The translations under genes were made by a program, and so were the position numbers. Below are positions 22,518 to 33,612 of a DNA stretch of 64,000 bases, in pieces. This DNA comes from Hymenopellis radicata (lineage: Eukaryota; Basidiomycota; Agaricomycetes; Agaricales; Physalacriaceae), in assembly GCA_015501595.1 (NCBI GenBank), contig JADNRX010000033.1, positions 1 to 64,000 on the forward strand, given 5' to 3'. The notes below the pieces were generated by a model. That model was not told the origin of the DNA. It saw only the letters and a program-made list of their open reading frames with translations, and made no database searches. Each line of letters opens with the position of its first letter. Position 1 is the stretch's first letter.

Positions 22518-25249
22518 ATGTTATCCAACGAGAAGCATTCCCACACTACAGACAGCAAACAGGTTGATTCTACAGATGTCGAGTCTGCCAGTGAGGTTCC
22601 TCGCTCAGAGCCTCTCGCTGCGGGCACTCTTCAGCGACAGCTGAAGAACCGTCATGTTGCTATGATTAGGTATGTACTCCTTTCCAGTCTCAAGAGCCTC
22701 TGCTGACGACAACGTAGTATTGGAGGTATGCATCGTCTTCCACCTGCTCACAAGCCCGCCTGACACGAATATGCAGGCGTCATCGGAACTGGTTTATTCC
22801 TGGGTACGTCGGCGTTTCGTAAATGGAGGCAATGCGCTCAATACACGCCGTTAGGAACTGCTACTTCGTTGAGGAATGGTGGGCCGATTGGTAAACTTCA
22901 CGCGTTTATACAGTTTATATTGGTCTCTCAACACTATGAAAGGTCTACTCCTTGGATACATGACTGTGGGAACGATCTGTTGGAGTGTTATGGTGCGCGC
23001 ATCCGCTCTTGTTCCGTCCGCATGGTGGATATCGAAATCCTGATAGGTTTCGTTGGGCGAGATGGTCGCCTATCTCCCTATTCCTGGCGGCCATATCAAA
23101 CTCGCGGAACGATTTGTAGATCCCGCACTCAGCTTCACGATGGGATGGAATTACTGGTGCGTAAATTTGACATGGACGGACGATATGCGGCCTTGCTTGT
23201 CATGCTCACATGAATCCTAGGTACAATTGGGTCATCATCCTTCCAGCTGAATTGAGCGCTTCCGCTGTCATCATCAACTACTGGAACAAGAGCGTGAACA
23301 ATGCTGCTTGGATATCAATCTGCATGTTCGTAGTGATTGTTATCAATCTGGGTGGCGCAGGTAACTCGATATTGATCAAGGTGGGAGATTTACTGAGTGA
23401 TTCTAAAGGCATGTACGGAGAGTGTGAATTCGTGTTCGCGTATGTGTGGCGCAGTTTTCAAGCTCGTTTCTCATTGCACGTCCATCAGCTCAATCAAGGT
23501 TATCACGATCACTGGGCTAATCATCCTGGGGATCGTGCTGGACTTAGGCGGTGAGTTTTGCGGTGGAACTGTCGACTTATAACTTACTATCCTACGCGCG
23601 GGTTAGGTGGGCCAACTCACGACCGCATTGGGTTTAGGTACTGGAAAGACCCTGGACCATTCGTTCAGTACAATGGCATCGAGGGTTCCGAAGGGCGTTT
23701 CGTATGTTTGCCCTTCTAATACAGGCTTGCTTCTCATTGCACGTCGATCAGCTCGGATGGTGGTCTGTCATGACCCAAGCCGCTTTCTCCTTCATTGGTA
23801 CAGAGATCGTTGCCGTACGTTGTCTCATTCGTATCTACTGATCTCCACGTCTGATTGGTGGGACGCTTAGATTGCAGCAGGAGAAGCGAAGAACCCCAGG
23901 TGAATGTAGCGTTTCGCCAAGGCACAGGTCGTCTCATCCTCATAATAGACGCAATCTCCCTAAAGCCATCCGACGTGTCTACATTCGTATCCTTCTATTC
24001 TATATTGGAGGTCGGTATAATGTACTCGCCGTTCTTTTGTATTGACAGTGGCCACAGGAACTATCATTATCGGCCTTCTGGTGCCGTCAGACAACGAGGG
24101 CTTAAACTTGGCCGACGGTACTGCCGGTACGTTTTATGTATGCCTTCGCCCTCTTGTCCGTGTTCATTTTAGCAGCCTCATCTCCCTTCGTCATTGCCAT
24201 AAAGAACGCCGGGATTAGCTCTTTACCCTCGGTACGTTTTATGTATGCTTCACCCTCTTGCCCGTGTTCAATTTATATTAGGTCGTCAATGCCGCCCTAT
24301 TGACCTCTGCTTGGTCTGCCGCATCCAGTGACCTGTACACTAGCTCACGGGCCCTTTGTAAGTGAACGCAAGCCACGTTACCGATGAAGTCTGACCCATC
24401 CTCTTTCGTAGACGGTCTCGCTGTTTCTGGCAATGCTCCGAAGGTGTTCATGAAGACGACGCGGAAGGGACTTCCCTTGCTCTCCATCATCTTCTGCTCG
24501 TTGTTCTCAGGTTTAGCCTACATGGGCATCAACAGTGGAGCGGGAAAAGTCTTCGGGTAAGCATAGGTCCTCAGTCTTTCAGCGGTTCTGAAACTGGACC
24601 TTCAGGTGGTTTGCGAACATGACTGCTGTAAGTCACCCTGCTTCAAATTTAAACCTAGCGGAACGACCACGTGACTCTTTTTCGTAGGTCGCTGGCCTGA
24701 TGACATGGTTCGGGATATCTGTCACATACCTTCGGTTCTACGCAGGACTCAAGGCTCAACATTTCGATCGAAGTACCATGCCGTTTGCATCATCACTGCA
24801 GCCCTACGCTGCCTGGTATGCTATGATTGCATGCATCGTCATTTGTTTCGTGAGTCTTGAACACTTGTTTCCTGAATGCACACTCATACCTGAATACCAC
24901 ACAGTTCAGCGGATGGTCTGTATTCCTGAAGGATAACTGGGACCAGGCAACGTTCGTTACGAACTACTTCCCACTTATGTTGTTCCCGGTCCTCTACATC
25001 GGAGCCAAGCTGTATTACAAGAAGCCCTGGGTCAAACCTGAGGATATGGACTTCGTCACAGATATCGCCGAAATTGAGGCCGAGATGTAAGTACGCGTTT
25101 CTTTCGAGAGAACACCGGCTGATCCAGTCTTCAGGTATGATGAGCCGCCACCAAGGAATAAACTCGAAGCCTTCTGGGGTTGGTTGGTGAGTCTCCTTGC
25201 ATGCTACCGTTGATAACAACAATCCCTAACTTTCTGCCAACAGATGTGA
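22518..25249 (+). CDS. Amino-acid permease (YAT/AAT family)
   Basis: Plasma-membrane amino-acid/proton symporter of the fungal YAT family, with about 12 transmembrane segments. Family blocks appear in order across many short exons: [205 protein letters not shown], and MTAVAGLMTWFGISVTYLRF. The last exon encodes only Met before TGA at 25247-25249. All the joins keep frame with GT-AG introns. Intron density is very high, and two pairs of introns share sequence (24127-24172 with 24232-24281; 23440-23488 with 23702-23751). Substrate range is not predictable from sequence. Confidence 0.88.
24127..24172 (+). repeat. Permease intron, duplicate copy A
   Basis: 46-nt GT-AG intron between TA and ASSPFVIAI codons. 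It is nearly identical to the next intron (24232-24281): both start GTACGTTTTATGTATGC and share CCCTCTTG.CCGTGTTCA before the acceptor. Confidence 0.8.
24232..24281 (+). repeat. Permease intron, duplicate copy B
   Basis: 50-nt GT-AG intron between LPS and VVNAA codons, only 59 nt of exon away from copy A. The two differ by a few substitutions, one single-base gap and a 4-nt insertion just before the acceptor. Confidence 0.8.
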
Positions 25250-25550
25250 TAGGTGATTATCGCCCTTGTACATAAGTAGTAGAGACTGTACTCAATAACG
25301 CAGTTACCAGAATCATCGCTAAAAATCATACAATCATGATTCGCTTTAATTTTCAGATTTACACGGCAAATACAGTTAACGATGCCGTTTAAAATATTGT
25401 AGAACGATGAGTGCACGTTAAGTACAGGACAGTGGATATAAGTAAGGACACGAATGAATGGACGTGAACGATCAAGCAATATTACTACGAGCACGACGTG
25501 ATGATATGCAATAATGAAAAGAAATGGGGAGTAAAAGATGGTTAGATCCT

Positions 25551-28500
25551 CTATGTCTTCGACGCGGGTATGTGCAGATTGATAGCTACATTAAAGACAG
25601 GTAAGGAAAGGACAGAAACGAAGACTAAAGCATACCTCGGAACCAGTTTAGGGCATCAGACGAGGACGGGGCATCGAAGTACAGTATCGCCTTATTGTCC
25701 ACGAGCCGTAAAGCTGGAGTGTTGTCAGCATAACGAACGACGCAATAGGATAAAGCCTACCATTGCCATGTACTATACTTGCAGGTTGAGGTAACGTTTG
25801 CATTCGTAGCACCGCCCAAAGATCAACAGCAGAGTGTGGATCTTGGCCCTCTGACGGATCCCTGCATAACACGAGAAGATCATTGCACAAAATGCCCACC
25901 AAAGGTCTCGGTGTCAGTTCTGGAGCTAAGCAATCCACCTGGACAGATGACGCATCCCCTTGAGCATTAATCGCTTCGAAGGATACCACCGCCTTCCGGA
26001 CCACACGAGTCAACAGCAGCATACCATCCATAATGAGTCGACTAGTAATTATCACCAATCAGCAAAGCTCAGAGTGCGAGGAACCAAACTCACCGATGCG
26101 GCTGAACCAAAGGACTGGGGAACTTGCCCCGTATGCGCGATTGCCATTGTACCAGCTTCCGTCGAGATTCAGACTCACGCTTTCCTTCGTTCATGTTGTT
26201 GGCCAGCAACGAAATTTCAGCTAGCGCTCGATCTAGTGGATCTTCAACAAGTTCATAGCTGGGTGGTGTGCTCCGTAGCAATTCCTCAAGCTGCATAAAA
26301 TGAGGACACGTTCAACGAAACCCACATCAACTTACGAGAAGACGGTATCGCGGTATCCGTTGCACCGGAAGCAAGAGGTAACCCTCGAGATTCAGTTGCG
26401 AGTGACGAGGACTCAGCCTGCAACGTTTGAGATACGCTCGTATTCGTTTGCGTTGGCTGCTGGAGAGATTGGCCAATCCCGCCGGACCAGCACTGCTGTC
26501 AGCAACGCCGGGAGCTGAGACAGCCGACATCGTCAAGCCGAACCCAACTAATTGAGCTGTGCTCGAGGACGGCGATAATGTACTCCCCGGACTTGAATTT
26601 CCTGGCAGTTGTCGATCAGAAGTCCAGTATTTCACCCTTTGAACAGAACTGTCAAAGTTGCTGTAACATATTAGCATCAAACGGAGAGTCATGGTAGAAG
26701 AACGCACTTGATGTAACTGGAATACATCTTCATGAATGCGGCATGCTTAACGAATATATTCCCAACAGCCTTAGCTACGCTCATAGCCAGCTGGCCATCG
26801 ACATCAGGATCTGCTGGCCGGCTGGTTTCATGAGAGGAGCAGCTGCCATCTCAAGAGCGGGAAGAAAACTTTCTTTATGGAAAGAAAAGAGAGCGTCCAC
26901 GCCGTTGAAAACAACTTTCCTCTCTGCAGCGGGCACAACAGTCTCCTTGCTCGAACTGACGCCCGTGAGCATGTTGACCGGGGCGCAGCCTGGCTTGATA
27001 TATATATCCATAAGCTCCTGCAAGCCCTTGACGTAGGTACGTTCGGTCCTAAGAGACAAATCAGCCGCAGAGAAGAGTAGCAAAAAGGAACCCGTACACA
27101 ACAATTTCCCGGACTACCATAGACCGTTTGGTTTTGTCATCCTTGTAGACCCGCTCCTCAGACGACCCATTACTATCGGTCGTGGCAACACTCATAGTTT
27201 GCAGTGAACCGCCACTTCGCAGTCCTGCAATCGATTCCCGGGACCGTAACTGGCTAGAATCCGAGGAGACTATCGTAGTTCCACTCAAAGCCATCGACAC
27301 CTCTCTGCCACCGTCTACCAGGGTTGGTCGGCGAGATCTTGTTGTCGGTTCTTCAGACCAGGACTCGGCAAGACGCTGGTTGCTGTGAAGCACCCAAATC
27401 ATTCATGTCTTTGAGATAAGCCATAACGGAGCGCAAAGCACGCATGTACGCTTCTCTGGCCCGCTCCTCCTCTCGGCGGATGAGTTTTTCACTGTCTATA
27501 GCAGGGCTAGGAGACCGTGTGCGAGGGTCGGAATCATCATCGTTTGTGGCCGTCACGCCAGGTACAAACGTCGAAGCGTCCGGAATACTAAGCGAGATTG
27601 GTGTATCAAACGGTAGAAAGCTTCGACGTTTGCCAGAACGAGGCATAGGGGAGGGAGGAGCCAGCAGATTCGAAGAGGACGCCGGAGTAGAAATGGTCAA
27701 ACTTTTCATCTCAGGCTTTTGGTCGGCGGTTAATTGGGGAGGTGAAGTCGGAGGGGGTGTAAACGCATCTAGAATACCTGTCGTGGAAAACCGAACGTCG
27801 ATCTGTGGTGACCTGCTGAGGCGCTGAGCCGCACTTATAGGTCCAGTTCGAGGCTGGGGCCCATTGAGCGCAGGGCCTGTAGACGGACGCGAAGGAGGGG
27901 CATCCGGTTTCATCTTACCCATCGACATCTTCTTTAGGAAACCCCATCGACTCCCTTTTTCCTTGCCATCCTTACCATACCGCCTAACAGTGGATTTTGG
28001 ATATCCAAAGTCTTCGTTTGTTATTCTGGGGGAAGAGGTAAGCTCCGGAACGAAGGAGATGCGATTATTATGTGTTTCGTCATCGAGTTCTTCACCATTC
28101 TCCGAGATATTGTCCCACAGTGAGGCTGTCAAAGCTGGTCTGGATTTGACAGACGAAGGACTGCCACCCAATGCCGTGGAAGCTCCAAGGCTCCCGTATC
28201 GCTTCGTTGAAGGGCGCTCGGGTGTCGGAGGCTGATCCTTCAGAGACAGAAGGTTTGAGCTAGACGCCGCAAATTGGTTAAAGGGAGGCCGCGCTGGATC
28301 CGATGATCCGTTTGTTTTTCCGCGGCGCAAGTCTCCTGCGCTTTTCATCTTGCGCAACTCGCGATCACCAAAATGACCCGCGTCATCGGGTTGCAAAGAT
28401 GAATCACCGGCGATTCCACATTCTGCTCCTGTGGAACTGTACCCGTACTCTTGGCCCGGGTATACGAACGATTTGGTGTTGTCCTCGTCCTCATAAGTGG

Positions 28501-30521
28501 TCGAGACGCAGGTGGCTCTGATGACATGGCTGGCGATGGAGGAGGTATAGGCTGGACGGGTAGTGTTTTGGCAGGTGTTATGGTATAATCCTCATCCTCG
28601 GGCGAAAGGAATTTGTGTGACACGGCGCTAGGCGGAACTGAACCGTCATCATCAGTTCCTCCGTCCGTTTCGGTTCCACTCTGACTGGTAAGGCTAGCGG
28701 ATGGAAGAGGGAACATCGGGGTGGAAGGTGGATAAAGAGGAGTCATAGGTGTCTTTGCCAACAATGGCTCGACCAACGCTTTCCACGGTCCTTGAAAGGA
28801 TTGCCGTCCACACATAGAGTTTGTAATGCAGGTAGAAGACAGAGCCAGCTTGGAAGGGCATGCATCTTATTTCTCCGGACGCTGATAGTATGGAGTTTTT
28901 CGAGATCAACCAGAGTGTCTGGCAAGGTGGATATGCCAGTGGAATCAGCGATAATAACTCGCAGGTTGACGAGATCAGCGAGGAAAACAGGCAGGACGCG
29001 TAAAGGATTAGAGGCAATATTAAGCTCCTCCAGATTATGGCATAGAGCAAGGACGGGAGGTAAAGCGCCAAGGAAGTTAGCTGATATATCCAATGCGAGG
29101 AGGGTCGAAGATATTGGGGGGACGTTGTTGGTCAAAAAACCTGGCATTGCATTGGGATTATTGGAGGACCCTACGAGCAGATGTGTTGTGCCTGCAGAAA
29201 CTATGAGATGGATTAATAGAGGAACGAGGATTGAACATACCCAATTCGACAGAAAGCTGCGAAAGTGGAACGCTATCGCCCTGCACAATGAGACCTCGAC
29301 CTTCCTCTGCTATGACGGCGGCGGAGGTCCTGTCATCCTCATCCTCATCGTCGTAGTCATCACCATCGAGAGATGGGTCGTCATCGGTATCCTCCTCGCT
29401 AATACCGACCTCGTCTCTCTCATCAACTGTATGCCAACCCATGTCGAAACTTGGTTTTTCGTGGAGTCTGGGAACATAGTGTTCATGTCCGTGAGACGAG
29501 GTGGTATTGCCGATTGAAGAGGAGCGGGAGCGAATGCTCCCTTCAGACCACCTCGTCCGATCTATAGGCGCGCGGGACTGCATGCCTTGAACTGATGAAG
29601 AAGACAGCGCGTCGCTAGCCAACAGCTGGACCACGGCATCAGACGTGATTCCCACACCCACGGACGCATCGTCGTCGCCTGACACGACGTGAACATGACT
29701 AAATTCTCCCGAAACCATAGCACTACCCGAAGACGCATAGGCAGATGAGCGTGTCGAAGCAGAAGAAGAGTCTGCTGACGACAGCCCTGGCGGTGATGAG
29801 ACGAGGTGATGGTGCGGCGGTCGGAAAGGGTATGGATCAGGAAACTGGGATGGGTCCGTGCCGAGCATAGATTTAGACGACCTGGAGAGCGACCGCGACC
29901 TGCCGACGTTGGATTGAAATGAGGATTCTCCTTCGGAGGCGGAGCGAATCAGAGGCGAATGAAAGGATTGGCCGGGCAAGAAGTTGGGCGACGAGGGTGA
30001 ATTGAGGGTGATAACTGACTCGGAATGATTGGCAGAGAGACCTGGGCGGATGTCGGTGGAAAATGGAGGTGTCCACTGGTTATCAATAGGAGCTCCTGCC
30101 AGCGATGAGGGCAGCGTGGGCGCTCTTGCTCGACCGTATGTACCGTTGTTCATCGTCGGCAACAGCGAGCGCAAAGGGGCCTGGAAGCCGCGCAGATGGG
30201 CATCTATGTCTGGATTGTGGTCAATGATGCTGTCCGAAAGAGATGACAACATTGAACATGGAAGTGTGAGGATGGGTCAAATCGAAAGGGGCCTCAACAC
30301 GGATTGGGAAGCAGCGCTGAACCGCCCAACTTGGGCGTTGTCACTGAAAGTGTGGTGTGCTCACCTATATTTCCATTCTGCTCATCAGCATCCGAGTAGT
30401 CTATCCACGAGTTCCGATATGGTTCATCACGAGGCATGGGAGGTAGTGGCTTGTCCAGATTAGAACCCGCAACAAGTAGTCGGACGTTGGAGTCGTTCTG
30501 GGATGGCGTTGGACGCTGCAA
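25551..30521 (-). CDS. LRR and RhoGEF (DH-PH) multidomain protein
   Basis: Large signalling protein, probably a guanine-nucleotide exchange factor for a Rho-type GTPase. From the N-terminus: a DKPLPPMPRDEP exon, a long Ser-rich region, an acidic stretch (SEEDTDDDPSLDGDDYDDEDEDD), then leucine-rich repeats (LLALDISANFLGALPP, LEELNIASNPLRVLPV, LRVIIADSTGISTLPD, LHTISVRRNKMHALPS). A further disordered segment (PFNQFAASSSNLLSL, WGFLKKMSMGKM) is followed by the DH domain (MVVREIVVTERTYVKGLQEL, KLV-type core, LEGYLLLPVQRIPRYRLLLEELL) and a PH-like end (RRLIMDGMLLLTRVVRK, LVGILCNDLLVLCRD, ALNWFR). The last exon ends with TAG at 25551-25553. The start codon is unresolved; upstream splicing near 30541-30588 is likely. 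A frame change near 27385 needs a 43-nt intron or an indel. Confidence 0.78.
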
Positions 30522-31023
30522 AATGGTCCTGTGCGCCGCTAATGTTGGTGGGTCCTTTCGCGTGATAAGAAAATTCGGTACTCACATTTGTCTAGTGTTC
30601 CCCCGGAATATTCCCTCTTTTGTTTTAAAATGGCGACACGCCGCCGACCGGCCTTCAACGTTTCAACTTGAACTTGACCGATGTTCTTCTCGACGTTGTT
30701 GAAATAATGGCAAGTCGGGGGTTCTTACAGGAGTGGTGGAGTCAAATTTTGAGGACGTAGCGTAAACTCGGAGAATTAGTTCTCGGCTTGTACCTCACCC
30801 TGTGATATTATTATCAGCAACGACAATGCCGTGAGCGTACAGACATTTGGCTTCTCAGTCTCTCGCCGATACAGGAACATTTAAAATTACTGAAGGTTTA
30901 GAATGATGAGATTGTGTGCCTCAGATGAGACGATGCAACGCGGGAAGTATCGTTCTAATGCATATGACAGTGTATCGCATGCAGTACAAGATGTGCACCT
31001 CGCCCTCACTTCACCGTGAAAGC
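30522..31023. other. 5' region of the RhoGEF gene, no separate gene
   Basis: Contains a plausible small intron on the - strand (donor GTGAGTAC near 30588, acceptor CATTAG near 30542) that would extend the RhoGEF transcript upstream. The remaining sequence is AT-richer and looks non-coding. Confidence 0.4.
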
Positions 31024-31260
31024 CTACATCCCTACATCATCCGCAGCTTCCGGAGTCTTCCCGAGGTCCCCAGCACATCTTAACAGGTGTTCCAGCCATC
31101 CCCATTGCAATTTGCGCTTGGATGCGGTCGTCAAACAGGGAGGCGCAAAGTACCGTCTTCGAATCACGAGTCCGAGTACATAAAGAGCTTCGCACGTTTC
31201 AGCCACGTCTTTAGACACCTGTGATGGTAACTGGACAGCGCGTTCCGTTGTGGACGCTGA
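31024..31260 (-). other. 78-codon open extension in frame with ELP4
   Basis: Directly after the ELP4 stop codon the same frame stays open for 78 codons to a stop at 31024. It reads as coding-like sequence (SASTTERAVQLPSQVSKD, ALYVLGLVIRRRYFAPP, KLQWGWLEHLLRCAGDLG). ELP4 proteins normally end at the RPDLYDF motif, so this is either a separate exon or small gene, a relic, or chance. No known domain recognised. Confidence 0.35.
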
Positions 31261-32726
31261 TTAAAAGTCGTACAAGTCCGGACGATCCGAATGGAAGGCA
31301 ACCCTTTTCTTGGGTTTCTTTATTCTAGGCACCCGTTCTTCGACGCGATTGGTATCAGCAGTCTGCGTTGGTGGTGGCTCTGGCGTAGAGAAAGCTGGCA
31401 CCAAGGTGTTGAAACCTTCATCTTCGTCCAGGCGAACATCTAGTGAGGCGGAGGCAGTCTTGGTAAGGGGGGTATGATCATCGGTCTGAAACCCGGATGG
31501 CGCCGTGCGTCGCTCGCCTACCCCGCCTTCAACATCCAGATGTAAGGTCTCGAATATGAGCCTCTTCCTCGTGCATTTGAAAGCAAGGTTATTCTCTCCG
31601 CTTCCTCCAGCAGACATAGCAGCCGACGAAAGACCGCGCAATACAGAGTGCTTGTCGCTAGGTGACAGTAACGTGTGGGGTGCCGGAAGTGTGTAGATGT
31701 CAAGTAAGCCATGATGAGACGGCGAAAGAGCAGTGAGAGCAGGATTAGCTAACAGTTCTGGATTCAATGGTGATAAATTCGAAAAATCAATTGGGGGCTT
31801 ACAACTGAAAGCAGATAAGTTTACGAATGCATCGACAAGCCATCCAAGCTTCTGAGTCCAGCCCGGACCACCCCATGATTCTGATGCAATATGAGGAACA
31901 AGACTGACAGAGGCACAGGCATGAGGGTAACGCCACAACAGCGCTCGCAAATTATGCAAGAATAGCCCTACATCCTGATCCAAAAGTGAGATAAAGGGAG
32001 AAAGGAGTTTATAGGCCTACTGCGGAAGTGACATCTCCCCACTCAAGCGAACCAAAGGACGGTATACAGATACGAAACGGGATGGATGAGCTACTTTCAG
32101 CCAACGCTTGTTCGATGTTCTGGATGACAGACGTTGACGTCTGGTACAAGACATATCCAACGTCTAGCACGCGCAGCTGTTTCGTAACCATAGCGCGATC
32201 TATGAGCGATTCCGGAACGCGACACGTAAGATCAAGCGTCGAGCAAAATTCTTCTGACGACCTGGAGCAAAAGTCAACGATTCGGCAGACAGGCCTGATA
32301 TGGTACGAACTGCGGGGACACAGTTGTTTGGAACTGCTTCATTTCTTCGTATCTCCATGCAATTTTTATCTTGGACTCATCACGATCTGGCTCATCATCA
32401 TCTTCAGGACGAGCGTTGGTGTTGGTAACACCAGGAGTCCACATGCACCCCTTCGCAAAGTCCTTCCCATCATGATGAATGAGAAGAATATTATGACCTT
32501 TGGTGAGTCCCTGGGCGATGTAGTACTTTTGGACCAATTCACTATACGAAGAATGTGGATCCGGCGCCGCTATTAGAAGAGAGCACGATAGAGGAAGTCC
32601 GCCACCTAGAATATCATCTAGGGAGGGAATACCCGTAGAAACAATTATTGTAGAGGGTGATCCGGGATATAGTTGAGTTCCGGGAGACGCCTGTTTCGTC
32701 GGGGTTTTTCGTTTGAAGGCAGACAT
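31261..32726 (-). CDS. ELP4: Elongator complex protein 4
   Basis: Elp4 (PAXNEB family) forms a RecA-like hexameric ring with Elp5 and Elp6. It serves as the tRNA-binding accessory subcomplex of Elongator, needed for wobble-uridine modification. The start MSAFKRKTPTKQASPGTQLYPG is followed by the family signature VSTGIPSLDDILGGGLPL, SLLIAAPDPHSSYSELVQKYYIAQG, and ILLIHHDGKDF with CMWTPG. The middle exon gives VTKQLRVLDVGYVLYQTSTSVIQ and FRICIPSFGSLEWGD. The last exon gives LFLHNLRALLWRYPHACASVSLVPHI, WLVDAFVNLSAF, and the C-terminal KKPKKRVAFHSDRPDLYDF. As usual for Elp4 there is no Walker A lysine. Introns near 31984-32030 and 32190-32310 are inferred. It shares a 97-bp promoter with IMP1. 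Confidence 0.9.
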
Positions 32727-32823
32727 GAGTGTATGAAGGGACGGAGAAACGGACCGATCATTCGCGAGGACGGACAGAGAATGTCCAAATACGGCAGGAC
32801 CACGCTCTTTCATGCTATGATAG
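32727..32823. promoter_or_regulatory. 97-bp bidirectional promoter of ELP4 and IMP1
   Basis: Start codons of ELP4 (- strand, 32724-32726) and IMP1 (+ strand, 32824-32826) point outward with only 97 bp between them, so both transcripts must initiate within or beyond this short piece. No TATA box is obvious. Confidence 0.6.
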
Positions 32824-33515
32824 ATGCAGCGGTTCCCGTACCTCTTCCGCTTTCCCAAAGGAACTTTCAGTATAAGAAAGACAGCTACCACGAGCGCGCG
32901 CCTGCTCTTTGCTGCAAGTAGCCCGTCTCGTTAGTCAACCGCTAAACAACCTGTTCTATCAGGTCGCCAATGTATTCTGCGTTACTCATTTGCTCTTTGA
33001 CTACGTTGGTAGACCAGCAATGGTGAGTTCCCACCTTTACAGAACGTTAGACTCACTGAAGACGTGATAGACTGATGGTCCATCTATGCTTCCAACCTTG
33101 GCCGCTCGAGGAGATTGCATTATTGAGGACCGTCTGTCCGTTCGTCGGGACCCTGTAACCTTTTCGCGCGGGGAGATTGTGACATTGAAATCGCCTCTAG
33201 ATCCTCTACGCATTGTCTGCAAGAGAATCATTGGTCTTCCAGGCGACATCATATGTGTGGACCCAACTGGGCAATACGCCCATTCTTCCGAGCATATCGT
33301 AGTGCCTCGGGGACATGTATGGGTTGCTGGTGACAATCTACCTTATTCGCGGGATTCACGGATGTATGGACCTGTCCCGATGGGTCTAATTCAAGGACGA
33401 GCGGTACTAAAAGTAGGTCGCGCCAATGCCGTCCATACGTGTCTAATCTCGATGCCAGTTCTCCCCGGATCTCCTGAATTATGCCACATTCAAGACGGCA
33501 TTCAAGGGCTTATAG
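32824..33515 (+). CDS. IMP1: Mitochondrial inner membrane protease subunit 1
   Basis: Type I signal peptidase-like subunit that removes sorting signals from proteins in the mitochondrial intermembrane space. A 46-nt first exon (MQRFPYLFRFPKGTF) joins across a 49-nt intron (32870-32918) to IARLVSQPLNNLFYQVANV. TM-type residues follow, then FDYVGRPAM. After intron 33023-33070 comes TDGPSMLPTL with the catalytic Ser. The catalytic Lys is in IVCKRIIGLPGD, and the second family box is WVAGDNLPYSRDSRMYGPVP, then GLIQGRAVLK. The SRDSR.YGPVP box favours IMP1 over IMP2. A final intron (33413-33458) leads to FSPDLLNYATFKTAFKGL and TAG at 33513-33515. Without that last splice the frame would run to 33586. 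Each of the four inferred exons keeps frame. Confidence 0.88.
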
Positions 33516-33612
33516 TAGGCTGCACAGCGAAAACACTATCTGAATGGAAAAGGACATCTTGGCATGCGGTTAATCACACGTCGTAGCAGTGGTAAATATC
33601 AACGGGCGAAAT

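Noticed and set aside
27228..27246. tRNA B-box-like sequence (CGATTCCCGGGACC)
   Set aside because: No matching A-box or cloverleaf nearby and it lies inside a coding exon of the RhoGEF gene.
28792..29517. 241-codon + strand ORF
   Set aside because: Antisense to the LRR region and acidic stretch of the RhoGEF gene, where repeats are clear on the - strand.
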